DNA from: Legionella_A sp963772805
Lineage (GTDB): Bacteria > Pseudomonadota > Gammaproteobacteria > Legionellales > Legionellaceae
NCBI GenBank assembly: GCA_963772805.1
Contig: CAVYYU010000002.1
Location: 372,001 to 436,000, forward strand
Reading direction: 5' to 3'
Length of the DNA stretch: 64,000 nt
In this document: piece after piece, positions 49,325 through 58,659 of the stretch
Layout: each line of letters begins with the position of its first letter
How positions within the stretch are numbered: the first letter of the stretch is position 1
Notes under the pieces: generated by a model
The model's input: only the letters and a program-made list of their open reading frames with translations
What the model was told of the DNA's origin: nothing
Databases searched by the model: none
Made by a program: the position numbers and the translations under genes

Positions 49325-50314
49325 TCAAGTTATCACATACCTTAATCCCACCAATGTCTGGTAGCTCGTGTAAGAACCGCCAGCGTTGTAGTATTGCTCT
49401 TCGACTCTTATGGCTAATTTTTTGTAACTGAATCCGATACCAGCGCCTAATTTATAGCCATTTTTATTCATATTCAGTTGTGGCAGCGAGCCATTGATTG
49501 CCGTGATAACGCTGGGGTAGCTGTTGGAATAATGTGCTAGCTGAATCAAGCCAGCATTCAAAAATGGTGTCACATTAGGCTTGTATTTGTAACCCACCTC
49601 TGCATTTTCCATGACAAAAAATATTTTGTTTGTCAACGCCGCAACAAACTGCGGCGACATGGTCGGTTGATAGGTAAGGAGGTAACTTTTGTTATTAACC
49701 TGGCTATACAATAAGCGAACGTTACTGCTTAATATGAAGCGCTTCCATGGCTTGGAGTAGATCCCGGCGACACTGGCAAACCAGTTTCCGCTGCGGCTGT
49801 TTGCAGAACCATATTGCGTATCTACAATATTAGGCCCTATGATGGAATGGATGGTGGATTTATTTTGACCTACGGCACCCGAAACATCGACTAAAACATA
49901 TTTGGTGAAACTCTTGAGCATATGTCCGAAAAGAGTTTTATTGCGAATGGTTATACCAGCAGTTGTTGGTAACCCTGGAGACAAAAACACAGCGGAGTTG
50001 ATACTTGTATCGGCGCCGTAAATATAAACACCGGCTGACACACTGGGTAGCAGTATGACATTGTCTCCGCCCACGCCATAAAGATTTGAGTGTCCTTTAA
50101 AATTATTATAATTGCTGCCTACTTGGGAGTTTAATTTGAAGTCTGTGTAGCTGTATAACAAACCCAGATTCAGCTGACCAAACATGCCTTTGTGTTTGTC
50201 GTCAGGAGCCGTGCGCGCGCTTGGAATGTTATAAATCAGGGGGGCGGCGCTTACAAATGCCGAGCAAGCACTTGTCAATATTAGACCAGATAGTGCAATC
50301 GCTTTAAATCTCAT
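49325..50314 (-). CDS. outer-membrane beta-barrel protein of unknown family
   Basis: 329 residues from ATG 50314, preceded by AGGGA. The signal peptide is about 1-24, ending in VSAAP. The mature part alternates polar and aromatic residues in strand-like stretches and ends in an aromatic-rich terminal strand (LVGLRYVIT), as in autotransporter- or OmpA-like barrels. No passenger domain. The frame extends to 50398 without a ribosome site. Likely the first gene of a unit with the CHASE2 cyclase. Confidence 0.8.
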   Translation of the reverse strand: MRFKAIALSGLILTSACSAFVSAAPLIYNIPSARTAPDDKHKGMFGQLNLGLLYSYTDFKLNSQVGSNYNNFKGHSNLYGVGGDNVILLPSVSAGVYIYGADTSINSAVFLSPGLPTTAGITIRNKTLFGHMLKSFTKYVLVDVSGAVGQNKSTIHSIIGPNIVDTQYGSANSRSGNWFASVAGIYSKPWKRFILSSNVRLLYSQVNNKSYLLTYQPTMSPQFVAALTNKIFFVMENAEVGYKYKPNVTPFLNAGLIQLAHYSNSYPSVITAINGSLPQLNMNKNGYKLGAGIGFSYKKLAIRVEEQYYNAGGSYTSYQTLVGLRYVIT

Positions 50315-50614
50315 GATCAGTTTGTCCCTATTCTGCTGGTGAAAGTAAAACACATCAATCTTAAACATAAAATTGATGAATCCACAAGTAAATAACACGT
50401 AAAATTAGTTGCATAGCTTTCTACTTAATAGCCATACGGCACTGAATGCTTGAGCTACTCACAGCTATGTTATAGGTAGTAAAAATAAATTCCATGCCTT
50501 GTAATTGGTAAGTGTGTCAGGTACTCTTATTTTCAGATGTTTTTCGACTTTTAGGCAAAGTGTACTTCTCCGGAATGACATAATACATTGAGTCAGGGAA
50601 TAGAGGGATATAGA

Positions 50615-51478
50615 ATGAGGCAATTGCTTTCCATTTGCTTGTTATTAATGGCAACCCCGGCATTAGCTGATAATGTCGCCACAGTCCTGTTCACAGCAAA
50701 GGACGTATCGCTTAACCGGACTGGCGCGCAAAGTAAGCTGGCCAGAGGCGGTTCTTTACAGACAGGGGATGCAATTATTACCGCAGCTGAATCATCGGCC
50801 AAAATTAAGTATGCAAATGGAACGTTGGTGAGCATTGGTGAGAACTCCAATTACAAAATTCTGGCCTACTCACCTAACCAGGGTGATGTCGAGATTGCAG
50901 CAGAACTTAAATCTGGGAAAATAGAATCTAAAACTACTGGACAAAAAAAAGAAACACTTAAAACACCAGTGATTGCACTTGCGATTCTGGGAACACAATA
51001 CAAGGTCTATGTGCCGAATGAAAAGAAGACTTATACGATAGTACAGTCAGGAAAAATTGAAGCCGGAAATATGATCTTAACTGCCGGAAAAAGTGCGGTA
51101 TCTACCACATCAGGGACTACAAGCACCCCTTTTCCTGCAAAGGGTAATATCTTACCAAGAGAAACTACGCAGAACGGCACGGAGCCAGTTGGTGGTGGTA
51201 ATGCGTCAGTCGACAAGAAAGATAACGACAGCAATGATTCCACCGATTCAGGTGGTGGTGGTGGTGACTCCGGTGGTGGTGACGGTGGTGGTGGTGACTC
51301 CGGTGGTGGTGGTTCTGGAGGTGGTGGTTCTGGAGGTGGATTCGACGCTGGCGTGAGCGGTGCGATGGTATCTAGTTTGGTCGAAACCACCGTGATTGTT
51401 AGCTCCAGTACGGTAGGCGCGGTAGCTGGGTCTGTAGCTGATGTTGCAATAATCTCTATTATATCTTGCTTGCCCTAA
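50615..51478 (+). CDS. FecR-domain exported protein with Gly-rich linker
   Basis: 287 residues from ATG 50615, which follows GAGGG by about six bases. Signal peptide about 1-18 (ending ALA). A FecR domain covers about 30-145 (ARGGSLQTGDAI, then AILGTQYKV). After a polar stretch comes a pure Gly/Ser/Asp linker near 210-245, then a hydrophobic 45-residue tail ending ISCLP. No sigma factor or receptor lies nearby, so this is not a classical FecIR set; it resembles the stand-alone FecR proteins found with CHASE2 cyclases. Confidence 0.87.
   Translation: MRQLLSICLLLMATPALADNVATVLFTAKDVSLNRTGAQSKLARGGSLQTGDAIITAAESSAKIKYANGTLVSIGENSNYKILAYSPNQGDVEIAAELKSGKIESKTTGQKKETLKTPVIALAILGTQYKVYVPNEKKTYTIVQSGKIEAGNMILTAGKSAVSTTSGTTSTPFPAKGNILPRETTQNGTEPVGGGNASVDKKDNDSNDSTDSGGGGGDSGGGDGGGGDSGGGGSGGGGSGGGFDAGVSGAMVSSLVETTVIVSSSTVGAVAGSVADVAIISIISCLP
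51251..51342 (+). repeat. GGT-rich tandem repeat inside the FecR gene
   Basis: About 90 bases of repeated GGTGGTGGT with interspersed GACTCC and TCTGGA units encode the Gly linker. The near-identical units could vary in number by slippage in steps of three bases. Confidence 0.75.
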
Positions 51479-51510
51479 CCATTTGGAAAAGTTTACCGTC
51501 AACTGAATCA

Positions 51511-51558
51511 GAACAAAAAAGCCTGGATGCACTTTGGTGAATCCAGGCTTTTTTGTTC
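51511..51558. terminator. bidirectional Rho-independent terminator
   Basis: An 18-base perfect inverted repeat, with arms containing AAAAAAGCCTGGAT and ATCCAGGCTTTTTT, around a 12-base loop. The A and T runs serve both the FecR gene and the convergent panC. Confidence 0.92.
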
Positions 51559-51570
51559 TGCGTGGTTACA

Positions 51571-52338
51571 TCAAGATGCGGACAATCGATAATTATCAAT
51601 TAAACGAATATCCCCTATTTTTACTGCGGCAAAACGCCTTTTTTCATGATCTTCAATATATTCCACGCTAACACCAATATTATTCAGTTTTGCAATCGTT
51701 TGCGTTACCGATAAATCCTGATGAAAAATCTGCGCAAATTGATCGGCGAGTTGGCGTTGTTCCGTCGTTAAACGATTGTTGCGGGAGCTGTAGGCGAGAC
51801 CACTATCTTCACGAATTGTTGGACAAGATTTTATGTCTACATCCATAAAAAAAGCGCTAGCCATCTCGCGGATTAACTGGAATTGCTGATAATCTTTTTC
51901 ACCAAAATAGGCGCGGTGGGATTTAACCAAATTTAGTAATTTCATCACTACCGTTAGTACGCCGGTAAAATGCCCTGGTCTTTGTTTGCCTTCCATCAAA
52001 AGGCTATGCTTGTTTTCCTGCACCTGGTAGCAATAGTTATCGGGGTAGATGGCCTGTTCGTCCGGTAGCAGGCAATAATCAATGCCAAGTTCAGCAAGCA
52101 GCGCAAGGTCGTCATCTAATGTTCGGGGATAACGAGAGAAGTCATCTGGTTGATTAAACTGGGTGGGATTAACAAAAATACTGGCAATTGTGCGATCGTT
52201 TTCCTGTTTGCTCGCGGTATACAACGAGGCGTGGCCTGGGTGTAAATTACCCATAGTGGGTACAAAGCCCAATGTTAAGGTCGCGGACAACTGCTGACGC
52301 ACACTGTGCCATTCTTCAATATTGCGAAAAACTTGCAT
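51571..52338 (-). CDS. panC: pantothenate synthetase
   Basis: Condenses pantoate and beta-alanine using ATP. 255 residues, a little short (E. coli 283). PTMGNLHPGH is the nucleotide motif, FGEKDYQQ and SSRNNRL complete the site. It lies 11 bases after panB in the same operon. panD is not in the window. Confidence 0.96.
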   Translation of the reverse strand: MQVFRNIEEWHSVRQQLSATLTLGFVPTMGNLHPGHASLYTASKQENDRTIASIFVNPTQFNQPDDFSRYPRTLDDDLALLAELGIDYCLLPDEQAIYPDNYCYQVQENKHSLLMEGKQRPGHFTGVLTVVMKLLNLVKSHRAYFGEKDYQQFQLIREMASAFFMDVDIKSCPTIREDSGLAYSSRNNRLTTEQRQLADQFAQIFHQDLSVTQTIAKLNNIGVSVEYIEDHEKRRFAAVKIGDIRLIDNYRLSAS

Positions 52339-52349
52339 GGTGATAGTCC

Positions 52350-53138
52350 TTAATACGTATGTTCTGGCGCAGGAAATTGGCCTTGCTTTACTTGATCAGC
52401 ATAAGTATTAATGGCACTGAGTAAAATGTCTTTCCCTTGCGTAAATTGTTTGAGAAAATGCGGTTTGAACTCGGTTTGCAAGCCCAGCATGTCATGCCAA
52501 ACCAACACCTGGCCATCGGTTTCTACGCCGGCGCCGATTCCTATCGTTGGAATAGTTAGCGCATTGGAGATGGTTTTTGCCAGCTTACCGGGAACACATT
52601 CCAGAACGATAGCATAACAGCCAGCCGCCTCAAGATTGGTTGCTTGTTGTAGCAAAAGTGCTGCCTGTGTGTCCTGTTTTCCTTGCACGACATATCCCCC
52701 AAGTTGGTGAATTGATTGCGGGGTGAGTCCTATGTGTCCCATGATAGGGACTCCAGCTGTTACCAAATGTGAAATGGTCTGACAAACGTCGGCGTCAGCT
52801 CCTTCTATTTTGATGGAATGGGCGCCTGCTTCTATGAGTTTTTTGACGTTCATTACGGTTTCGGCATGTGAGATCCGATGGCAAAGGAAGGGAAGGTCGC
52901 TGATTAAAAACTGTTTTTTTAGGCCACGGGCAACAGCGGCGGTATGAAGCACCATCATCTCCATTGTCGCCATGATTGTACTATCGTGGCCATGTACTGC
53001 CATGGCGACTGAATCACCAACCAGCACACAATCAATATTGGAATTGGCGACCGTGCACGCAGAAGGGTAGTCATAACAAGTCAGCATGCATATTTTTTCA
53101 TGCAGATCTTTTTTACGTTTGAAATCATGAACCTTCAT
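52350..53138 (-). CDS. panB: ketopantoate hydroxymethyltransferase
   Basis: Transfers the methylene group to ketoisovalerate in pantothenate synthesis. 262 residues. MLTCYDYPSA, VGDSVAM and SIKIEGA are the metal- and substrate-binding blocks; GIGAGVETDGQVLVWHDM is the family signature. First gene of panBC. Confidence 0.97.
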   Translation of the reverse strand: MKVHDFKRKKDLHEKICMLTCYDYPSACTVANSNIDCVLVGDSVAMAVHGHDSTIMATMEMMVLHTAAVARGLKKQFLISDLPFLCHRISHAETVMNVKKLIEAGAHSIKIEGADADVCQTISHLVTAGVPIMGHIGLTPQSIHQLGGYVVQGKQDTQAALLLQQATNLEAAGCYAIVLECVPGKLAKTISNALTIPTIGIGAGVETDGQVLVWHDMLGLQTEFKPHFLKQFTQGKDILLSAINTYADQVKQGQFPAPEHTY

Positions 53139-53405
53139 GACTGCCTCCCGGATTGGGGGTGAATAACAATATCAAATTCAGGTGTAAATCGATGAACTAC
53201 AGGTACCTGTCGCATGGATCAAGTCCTCCAAATAAATAAAATTAATAAAACTAAACGTCACCGCTCAATGAGTCAGTGCGAAGCTAATGATAATAGAGAC
53301 TCATAAAAATACAAGGGCGTTAATGTTTTTCAATATGACAAGTATAGTTTACTATTCATGATTATTCTTAAACCAGGCGTGATGCTTCACGTTGCGAGGG
53401 TCTTA

Positions 53406-54068
53406 ATGTTACACACTGACAAACTAGCCATCCCGGGAGAACACCCGTTTAATTTCAATGGCGGGGCAGGTCATCTGGAGGGCGTGTTAACCGTGCCTGA
53501 AGGGGCGAATAAACAATACATCGCATTGCTGGGTCATCCGCATTCGTTACAGGGTGGAACGATGAATAATAAGGTTGTGACTACTATTGCTCGTGTGTTT
53601 AAAGAGCTTGGGATAGCCAGTATTCGCTTTAATTTTCGTGGGGTAGGACAATCTACGGGCACTTATGATGAGGGTATTGGCGAGAGTGAGGACATGTTAG
53701 CTCTCGCACGATTATGGCAGCGCGATATCCCGACGGTTAATTTTTTCTTTGCCGGATTTTCGTTTGGCTCCTATGTCGCTTACCGAGCCGCTGCACAGTG
53801 TAACCATGTGATGCTGATTACGATTGCGCCATCGGTTCAACATTATGATTATGCTGAGTTCACACCGGCACCTGCTCCCTGGGTTATAGTGCAAGGGGAC
53901 GAAGACGAGGTTGTCCCTATGCAGTTAGTTCTTGATTTTGCGGCACAGTTTAAACCACCATTACCTGTCCTGCGTTTTAGTGAAACTGGACATTTTTTTC
54001 ATGGTAAATTAATTGATCTAAAATTACGTCTGCTAGACGCTATTCGTACACAGGCGATGTTCATATGA
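53406..54068 (+). CDS. alpha/beta hydrolase
   Basis: About 220 residues from ATG 53406, preceded by GAGGG; the frame from 53358 has no site. LLGHPHSLQGG is the oxyanion region, FNFRGVGQSTG a hallmark loop, GFSFGS the Ser nucleophile elbow, GDEDEVV the acid and GHFFHG the His. It resembles the small cytosolic hydrolases often annotated dienelactone or CocE-like; substrate unknown. It overlaps zapE by four bases. Confidence 0.9.
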   Translation: MLHTDKLAIPGEHPFNFNGGAGHLEGVLTVPEGANKQYIALLGHPHSLQGGTMNNKVVTTIARVFKELGIASIRFNFRGVGQSTGTYDEGIGESEDMLALARLWQRDIPTVNFFFAGFSFGSYVAYRAAAQCNHVMLITIAPSVQHYDYAEFTPAPAPWVIVQGDEDEVVPMQLVLDFAAQFKPPLPVLRFSETGHFFHGKLIDLKLRLLDAIRTQAMFI

Positions 54069-55138
54069 CCTTAATTGAGCAATATGATCTTGCAATTGCG
54101 CGCGCTGAGATAACTGACGATCCATTACAGCGCCAATTGTTACCTCATTTGCAGCGCGTTGCGGATGAATTAATTTCCCCCAAACACGCCTGGTTTAAAC
54201 GCGGGAGAAAGAAACAGGTAACAGGTCTTTATTTGTACGGCCCGGTGGGTGCTGGCAAAACGTATTTAGCAGATATGTTTTACGAAGGCGTGGAGGAGCT
54301 GCATAAAAAGCGTTTTCATTTTCATCATTTTATGCAACAAGTTGATGCGCAGTTACGTCATTTACAAGGTCAGAAGGATCCGCTGCGCCGTATTGCTGCC
54401 GATTGGGCTAAAACAACGCGTTTGTTGTTTCTGGATGAATTTCTGGTGCTGGATATTGCGCATGCGATGATTCTTGGCGAATTACTACGAGCGTTGATAG
54501 CCGAGGATATAGTGCTGGTTGCGACGTCAAATACCCGTCCAGACGATCTATATCTGAATGGCTTGCAGCGTGCACGGTTTTTACCCGCGATTGATTTGTT
54601 GAAAAGCCATTGTGAGGTGCTTGTTTTAGCCGATAATCGTGATTATCGCTTGGGTCGCACGCCGTTGTTACAAGCGTATCTTTCTCCTATTAACCAATCA
54701 ACAGAGCATATCTTAACGCAGCAATTTGCAGCCATCGCTATCGATGTTGAACAGGAGGTGGAGGTTAGTATCCAAAATCGGTTGATTCCTTGCGTTAAAC
54801 GCAGTGCTCGTGCGGTTTGGTTTAAATTTGATGTGATTTGTAACATGCCGCGCAGTCAATTGGATTACCTGGAGATTGCTGATCAGTTCGATACTGTCTT
54901 TGTCAGTGAGATTCCGGTGCTAGGTTCGGCTGATACAGTGCGCACGCTTTTGCTCACCAATTTTATCGATGTAATGTATGACAAAGGTGTTCGTCTTATT
55001 ATCTCAGCGGCAGTGTCAATTGAACGCCTTTACCCGCAGAGCGATGTGCGTAAATCATTCCAGCGAACGATCAGTCGAATGCAGGAAATGCAATCAGTCG
55101 ATTATCTGCGGCGTCATTCTCGCCGCCAAGCAAGATAG
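54065..55138 (+). CDS. zapE: cell division ATPase ZapE (AFG1 family)
   Basis: 357 residues. Walker A GPVGAGKT near residue 60 and Walker B LLFLDEF near 122, with ATSNTRPDDLYLNGLQR as the sensor region, define the AFG1/ZapE ATPase that modulates Z-ring stability. Translation is coupled to the hydrolase gene through an ATGA overlap. Confidence 0.95.
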   Translation: MTLIEQYDLAIARAEITDDPLQRQLLPHLQRVADELISPKHAWFKRGRKKQVTGLYLYGPVGAGKTYLADMFYEGVEELHKKRFHFHHFMQQVDAQLRHLQGQKDPLRRIAADWAKTTRLLFLDEFLVLDIAHAMILGELLRALIAEDIVLVATSNTRPDDLYLNGLQRARFLPAIDLLKSHCEVLVLADNRDYRLGRTPLLQAYLSPINQSTEHILTQQFAAIAIDVEQEVEVSIQNRLIPCVKRSARAVWFKFDVICNMPRSQLDYLEIADQFDTVFVSEIPVLGSADTVRTLLLTNFIDVMYDKGVRLIISAAVSIERLYPQSDVRKSFQRTISRMQEMQSVDYLRRHSRRQAR

Positions 55139-55179
55139 GCTCTCCTGGAGTACACGGGTTCAGTTGCTCATTTATTTTC

Positions 55180-55198
55180 TATAATGAGAATGATTATC
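55180..55198 (+). promoter_or_regulatory. Fur box upstream of feoA
   Basis: The 19 bases match the consensus GATAATGATAATCATTATC at 16 positions. It contains a possible -10 (TATAAT at 55180) and lies about 47 bases before the feoA start. Fur with Fe(II) would repress feoABC. Confidence 0.8.
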
Positions 55199-55244
55199 GC
55201 TATCATTTGTGTTAAACTATGGTTTTGATTATCTGTGTTATGTG

Positions 55245-55475
55245 ATGATAAAAATCAACGCTCTTGTCCCAGGTGACCGGGTTCGCCTGGTTGATTATGG
55301 TGCAACTGACATGATTTATCGACGCAAGCTGTTGTCATTAGGCGTGACGCCAGGGGTAGAGCTGGCCATAATCCGTGTGGCGCCACTCGGCTGTCCGCTG
55401 CAAGTCGAAGTACGAGGCACTTCGCTGACGTTACGTAAAGAAGAAGCGGGTCATTTATTATGGGTACGTGTATGA
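55245..55475 (+). CDS. feoA: ferrous iron transport protein A
   Basis: 76 residues from ATG 55245; an SH3-like FeoA domain with PGDRVRLVDYG and LLSLGVTPG. It supports FeoB function in the cytoplasm. It overlaps feoB by four bases. Controlled by the Fur box upstream. Confidence 0.94.
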   Translation: MIKINALVPGDRVRLVDYGATDMIYRRKLLSLGVTPGVELAIIRVAPLGCPLQVEVRGTSLTLRKEEAGHLLWVRV

Positions 55476-57715
55476 CTCACCTTATGCTGGTTGGTAACCC
55501 GAATTGCGGTAAAACGACTATTTTTAATGCATTAACTGGCGATAATCAACGTGTAGGTAACTGGGCCGGAGTAACGGTTGAAAAAAAAACGGGTGCTTAC
55601 ACGATTGCGGGACAGGACATACAGGTTACTGATTTACCTGGCGTGTACTCACTGGTTTCTACGGCCTGCAGTTCAAGTCAAGATGAGCAGATCACCGCCC
55701 GTGCGGTAGCACTTGGTGATGCCGATATCATCGTTAACGTGATCGATGCCTGTCATCTTGAGCGTCATCTATATCTCACTAGTCAGTTGCTTGAATTAGG
55801 CAAACCGCTAGTTATTGCCCTCAATATGACTGATATTGCTAAACAGCGCGGTATTCAAATTGATACGGAGGCTTTATCACAGAGGCTGCATTGCCCAGTG
55901 GTGGCGTTGCAAGCTCATCAGCAAATAGGGATTGCCAGCCTCAAGCAGGCTGTTTTAGCCAAAGACCTTTCAATCGCTGCGTTTTCTTTGTCATTACCAC
56001 CATCGTTTGCTGAGGCTTTAACCCGGATTGAGCATCAATTATTGGCAGGTCCAACAGCACCACAGCTGATCCCCTATGTTGCTCGTCGTGTCTTGGAGGG
56101 CGATACGCTCTTATGTGGGCAGCATGCGCAGGTTTTTGATCAGATACCGGACGCAGATGTGGTGATGGCTGATGCGCGTTATCAGGCGGTCCATCAAGTC
56201 GTTATGCAGGTACAGCAAAAGCGCTCGGATGCCAGCGAGCATTTTACCGCAAAACTTGATCGTATTGTTTTACATCGATTTTGGGCTTTGCCGATTTTTT
56301 TTGCCGTGATGTATTTGATGTTTTTGTTTGCCATCAATATTGGTGGAGCATTCCAGGATTTTTTTGATATCACTACCGATGCTATTTTTGTACAAGGTAG
56401 CGCCTGGGTATTACAACAATTACATACTCCCAATTGGCTGATTGCGTTGTGTGCAAATGGTATTGGTAAAGGGATCAATACCACACTGACTTTTATTCCC
56501 GTGATTGCCGCGATGTTTTTCTTTTTGTCATTACTCGAAGCTTCAGGGTACATGGCACGCGCGGCGTTTGTGGTAGATAAAGCTATGCGCGCGCTTGGCT
56601 TACCAGGCAAATCATTTGTACCGATGATTGTTGGTTTTGGCTGCAATGTGCCGGCGATCATGGCCGCGCGTACACTGGATTCTGAACGTGATCGTATATT
56701 GACGGTGTTGATGAGCCCATTCATGTCTTGTAGTGCTCGTCTGGCAATATATTCGGTATTTGTTGCGGCTTTTTTTCCTACAGGCGGGCAAAACGTGGTG
56801 TTTTCGCTCTATTTAATTGGCATTATCATGGCTGTTTTAACGGGCTATCTGTTGCGAAAAACGATACTGCGCGGCAAGCCGTCACCTTTAATTCTAGAGC
56901 TTCCAGCCTATCATCGCCCGTCGTTACGCCGCTTATTTAAAGAGGTGTTTTTGCGCTTACGTTATTTTGTTGTGCGTGCCGGTAAGTTGATTATTCCTGT
57001 ATGCGTTATTTTGGGTGGGTTAAATGCCTTGACGATTCATGGTGGCATTAGTGCTGGTGAGGCCAGTACAGAATCTGTATTATCATGGCTGGGTCAGTTG
57101 TTGACTCCTGTTTTTTCGCCTATGGGTCTGCATCAGGATAATTGGCCGGCGACAGTAGGCTTATTAACGGGGATGCTCGCCAAAGAGGTTGTCGTCGGTT
57201 CGCTGAACACGCTTTATGCGCAAATGGGCGATGTTGTACAGAGTACGGCAGCAGGATTTGATTTTTGGGGTTCCTTGTTGGCTGCAGTCAGGTCGATTCC
57301 AGCGAACTTTGCTGAGCTTGGCCAGGCGTTATGGAACCCCATACTTGCCAGTGCACCAAGCAGTGATTTGTCGCAATCAGTTTATGGCATAATGTATCAG
57401 CATTTCGATGGTAAAGCGGGCGCTTATGCCTATCTACTCTTTATCCTCCTTTATATTCCCTGCATCTCGACTATGGCGGTAATTCGCCAGGAGGCCAGTC
57501 GCAAATTGATGTGGTTTTCGATTACCTGGTCGCTAGTGGTGGCTTACGCCGCGGCGGTATCGTTTTATCAGTCGGCTACGTTTATGGATCATCCACAGCA
57601 ATCATTTGCCTGGATTTTGGCCATAGTCATTGGTGTGCTGTTAACAGTGGTGATTATTCGTCATGCTGCTAAGCCATCTCAACCCGGAGCGCGTCATGTT
57701 GTTGCAAATTCGTGA
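55472..57715 (+). CDS. feoB: ferrous iron transporter B
   Basis: About 747 residues. N-terminal G domain with GNPNCGKTT (G1), DLPGVYSL (G3) and NMTD (G4), a GDI helical domain, then the membrane part with gate motifs such as GFGCNVPAIMA. ATG 55472 overlaps the feoA stop; ATG 55460 is possible. Takes up Fe(II) across the inner membrane. Confidence 0.97.
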   Translation: MTHLMLVGNPNCGKTTIFNALTGDNQRVGNWAGVTVEKKTGAYTIAGQDIQVTDLPGVYSLVSTACSSSQDEQITARAVALGDADIIVNVIDACHLERHLYLTSQLLELGKPLVIALNMTDIAKQRGIQIDTEALSQRLHCPVVALQAHQQIGIASLKQAVLAKDLSIAAFSLSLPPSFAEALTRIEHQLLAGPTAPQLIPYVARRVLEGDTLLCGQHAQVFDQIPDADVVMADARYQAVHQVVMQVQQKRSDASEHFTAKLDRIVLHRFWALPIFFAVMYLMFLFAINIGGAFQDFFDITTDAIFVQGSAWVLQQLHTPNWLIALCANGIGKGINTTLTFIPVIAAMFFFLSLLEASGYMARAAFVVDKAMRALGLPGKSFVPMIVGFGCNVPAIMAARTLDSERDRILTVLMSPFMSCSARLAIYSVFVAAFFPTGGQNVVFSLYLIGIIMAVLTGYLLRKTILRGKPSPLILELPAYHRPSLRRLFKEVFLRLRYFVVRAGKLIIPVCVILGGLNALTIHGGISAGEASTESVLSWLGQLLTPVFSPMGLHQDNWPATVGLLTGMLAKEVVVGSLNTLYAQMGDVVQSTAAGFDFWGSLLAAVRSIPANFAELGQALWNPILASAPSSDLSQSVYGIMYQHFDGKAGAYAYLLFILLYIPCISTMAVIRQEASRKLMWFSITWSLVVAYAAAVSFYQSATFMDHPQQSFAWILAIVIGVLLTVVIIRHAAKPSQPGARHVVANS

Positions 57716-57920
57716 CTTTATCCAGAAAAATCAAGTGGTTAATTTACAACAATTAACACGTGAATTTCATATCGAGGAGCAGGCACTGCAACCCATGCTG
57801 CAGATCTGGATAGATAAAGGCGTGGTTCGCCCCTGTCAGGATAAAGCCGCGTGTCAAAGCAGTTGTTTTCGTTGCAGCACGAAAGCGATAGTTTATTATG
57901 AGTTTATTACGCACTCTTAA
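57696..57920 (+). CDS. feoC: FeoC-like winged-helix protein
   Basis: 74 residues from ATG 57696, overlapping the end of feoB by 20 bases. A winged-helix start (LLQIRDFIQKNQVVNLQQL) is followed by four Cys (CQDKAACQSSCFRC), the iron-sulfur region of FeoC, which protects or regulates FeoB. Completes feoABC. Confidence 0.88.
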   Translation: MLLQIRDFIQKNQVVNLQQLTREFHIEEQALQPMLQIWIDKGVVRPCQDKAACQSSCFRCSTKAIVYYEFITHS

Positions 57921-58003
57921 TAAAGAATTTAGTTCCTCATCGTGCTTGATGGATAAATTTCGGCTAAGATTAGCATATAGAAATAAATTGGTTGAAGGAT
58001 GAG

Positions 58004-58639
58004 ATGGCAGATCCAAATGAGATACCAGAGGACAACTTTGTAGAACTGGCTGAGATGCAGCGCAAGCTTTTACTGCTCCAAGACGATGAAGTTGACCCTG
58101 TCACGCGCGCAGAGCGGGTGTACCAGTTATGGTGGCACTGGGCGGACTTCCATTTGTACGTTATCAGCCCAGTTATTAGCATTATCTCTCCACCGTTAGT
58201 AATACCAGCAGAAACGTTGCCTGAGAGCAAAGAACTAGAGTTTGTATACCCCATCCATGATCATGGTTATAAATTAAGCACATCAAAAGGCGAGGACATG
58301 TACACGGCCGGGATGTCTATGTGCAAGCTCTTTAATACCATTGAGAAAATAATTAACTTATTGGTTGAGCGGCTGAAAACGGGGGGTGTTTCCCATGAGG
58401 CAGAAGTTCAGGTTGCATTTGGTGGGCATCAGTTGGCGCAACGTAAAGCCTTCGAATCAATTATCAACCTCGGTTATAACGTCGTCGTCACTAATTTCGA
58501 TCCTGGTGTTTGGGGTGAGCAGTACCTGCAAATAGTAAAACGCCTCGCTGATAAAGGGTACGGTTATCCTCCTGAGGCGCCTCGAGACTCCTACCGTCGC
58601 CGTCATCCGCCATCATCGACGCCCTCAGCTGCACGCTAG
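58004..58639 (+). CDS. unknown 211-aa protein
   Basis: No family recognised. ATG 58004 follows AAGGA closely. Acidic N-terminus, one moderately hydrophobic stretch FHLYVISPVISIISPPLVI near residue 50, a helical middle (MSMCKLFNTIEKIINLLVERL), then VAFGGHQLAQRKAF and a basic Pro/Ser-rich tail with RRRHPP. No signal peptide. It is separated from feoC by 83 bases and converges on the reductase gene. Confidence 0.65.
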   Translation: MADPNEIPEDNFVELAEMQRKLLLLQDDEVDPVTRAERVYQLWWHWADFHLYVISPVISIISPPLVIPAETLPESKELEFVYPIHDHGYKLSTSKGEDMYTAGMSMCKLFNTIEKIINLLVERLKTGGVSHEAEVQVAFGGHQLAQRKAFESIINLGYNVVVTNFDPGVWGEQYLQIVKRLADKGYGYPPEAPRDSYRRRHPPSSTPSAAR

Positions 58640-58659
58640 TCTTGATAGGTCCTTTGCGG

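Noticed and set aside
56194..56724. 176-codon minus-strand frame
   Set aside because: Antisense to the feoB membrane domain, which is well conserved.
57915..57935. Possible PmrA box before the 211-aa protein
   Set aside because: Only the first half-site matches, and the -10 distance is wrong.
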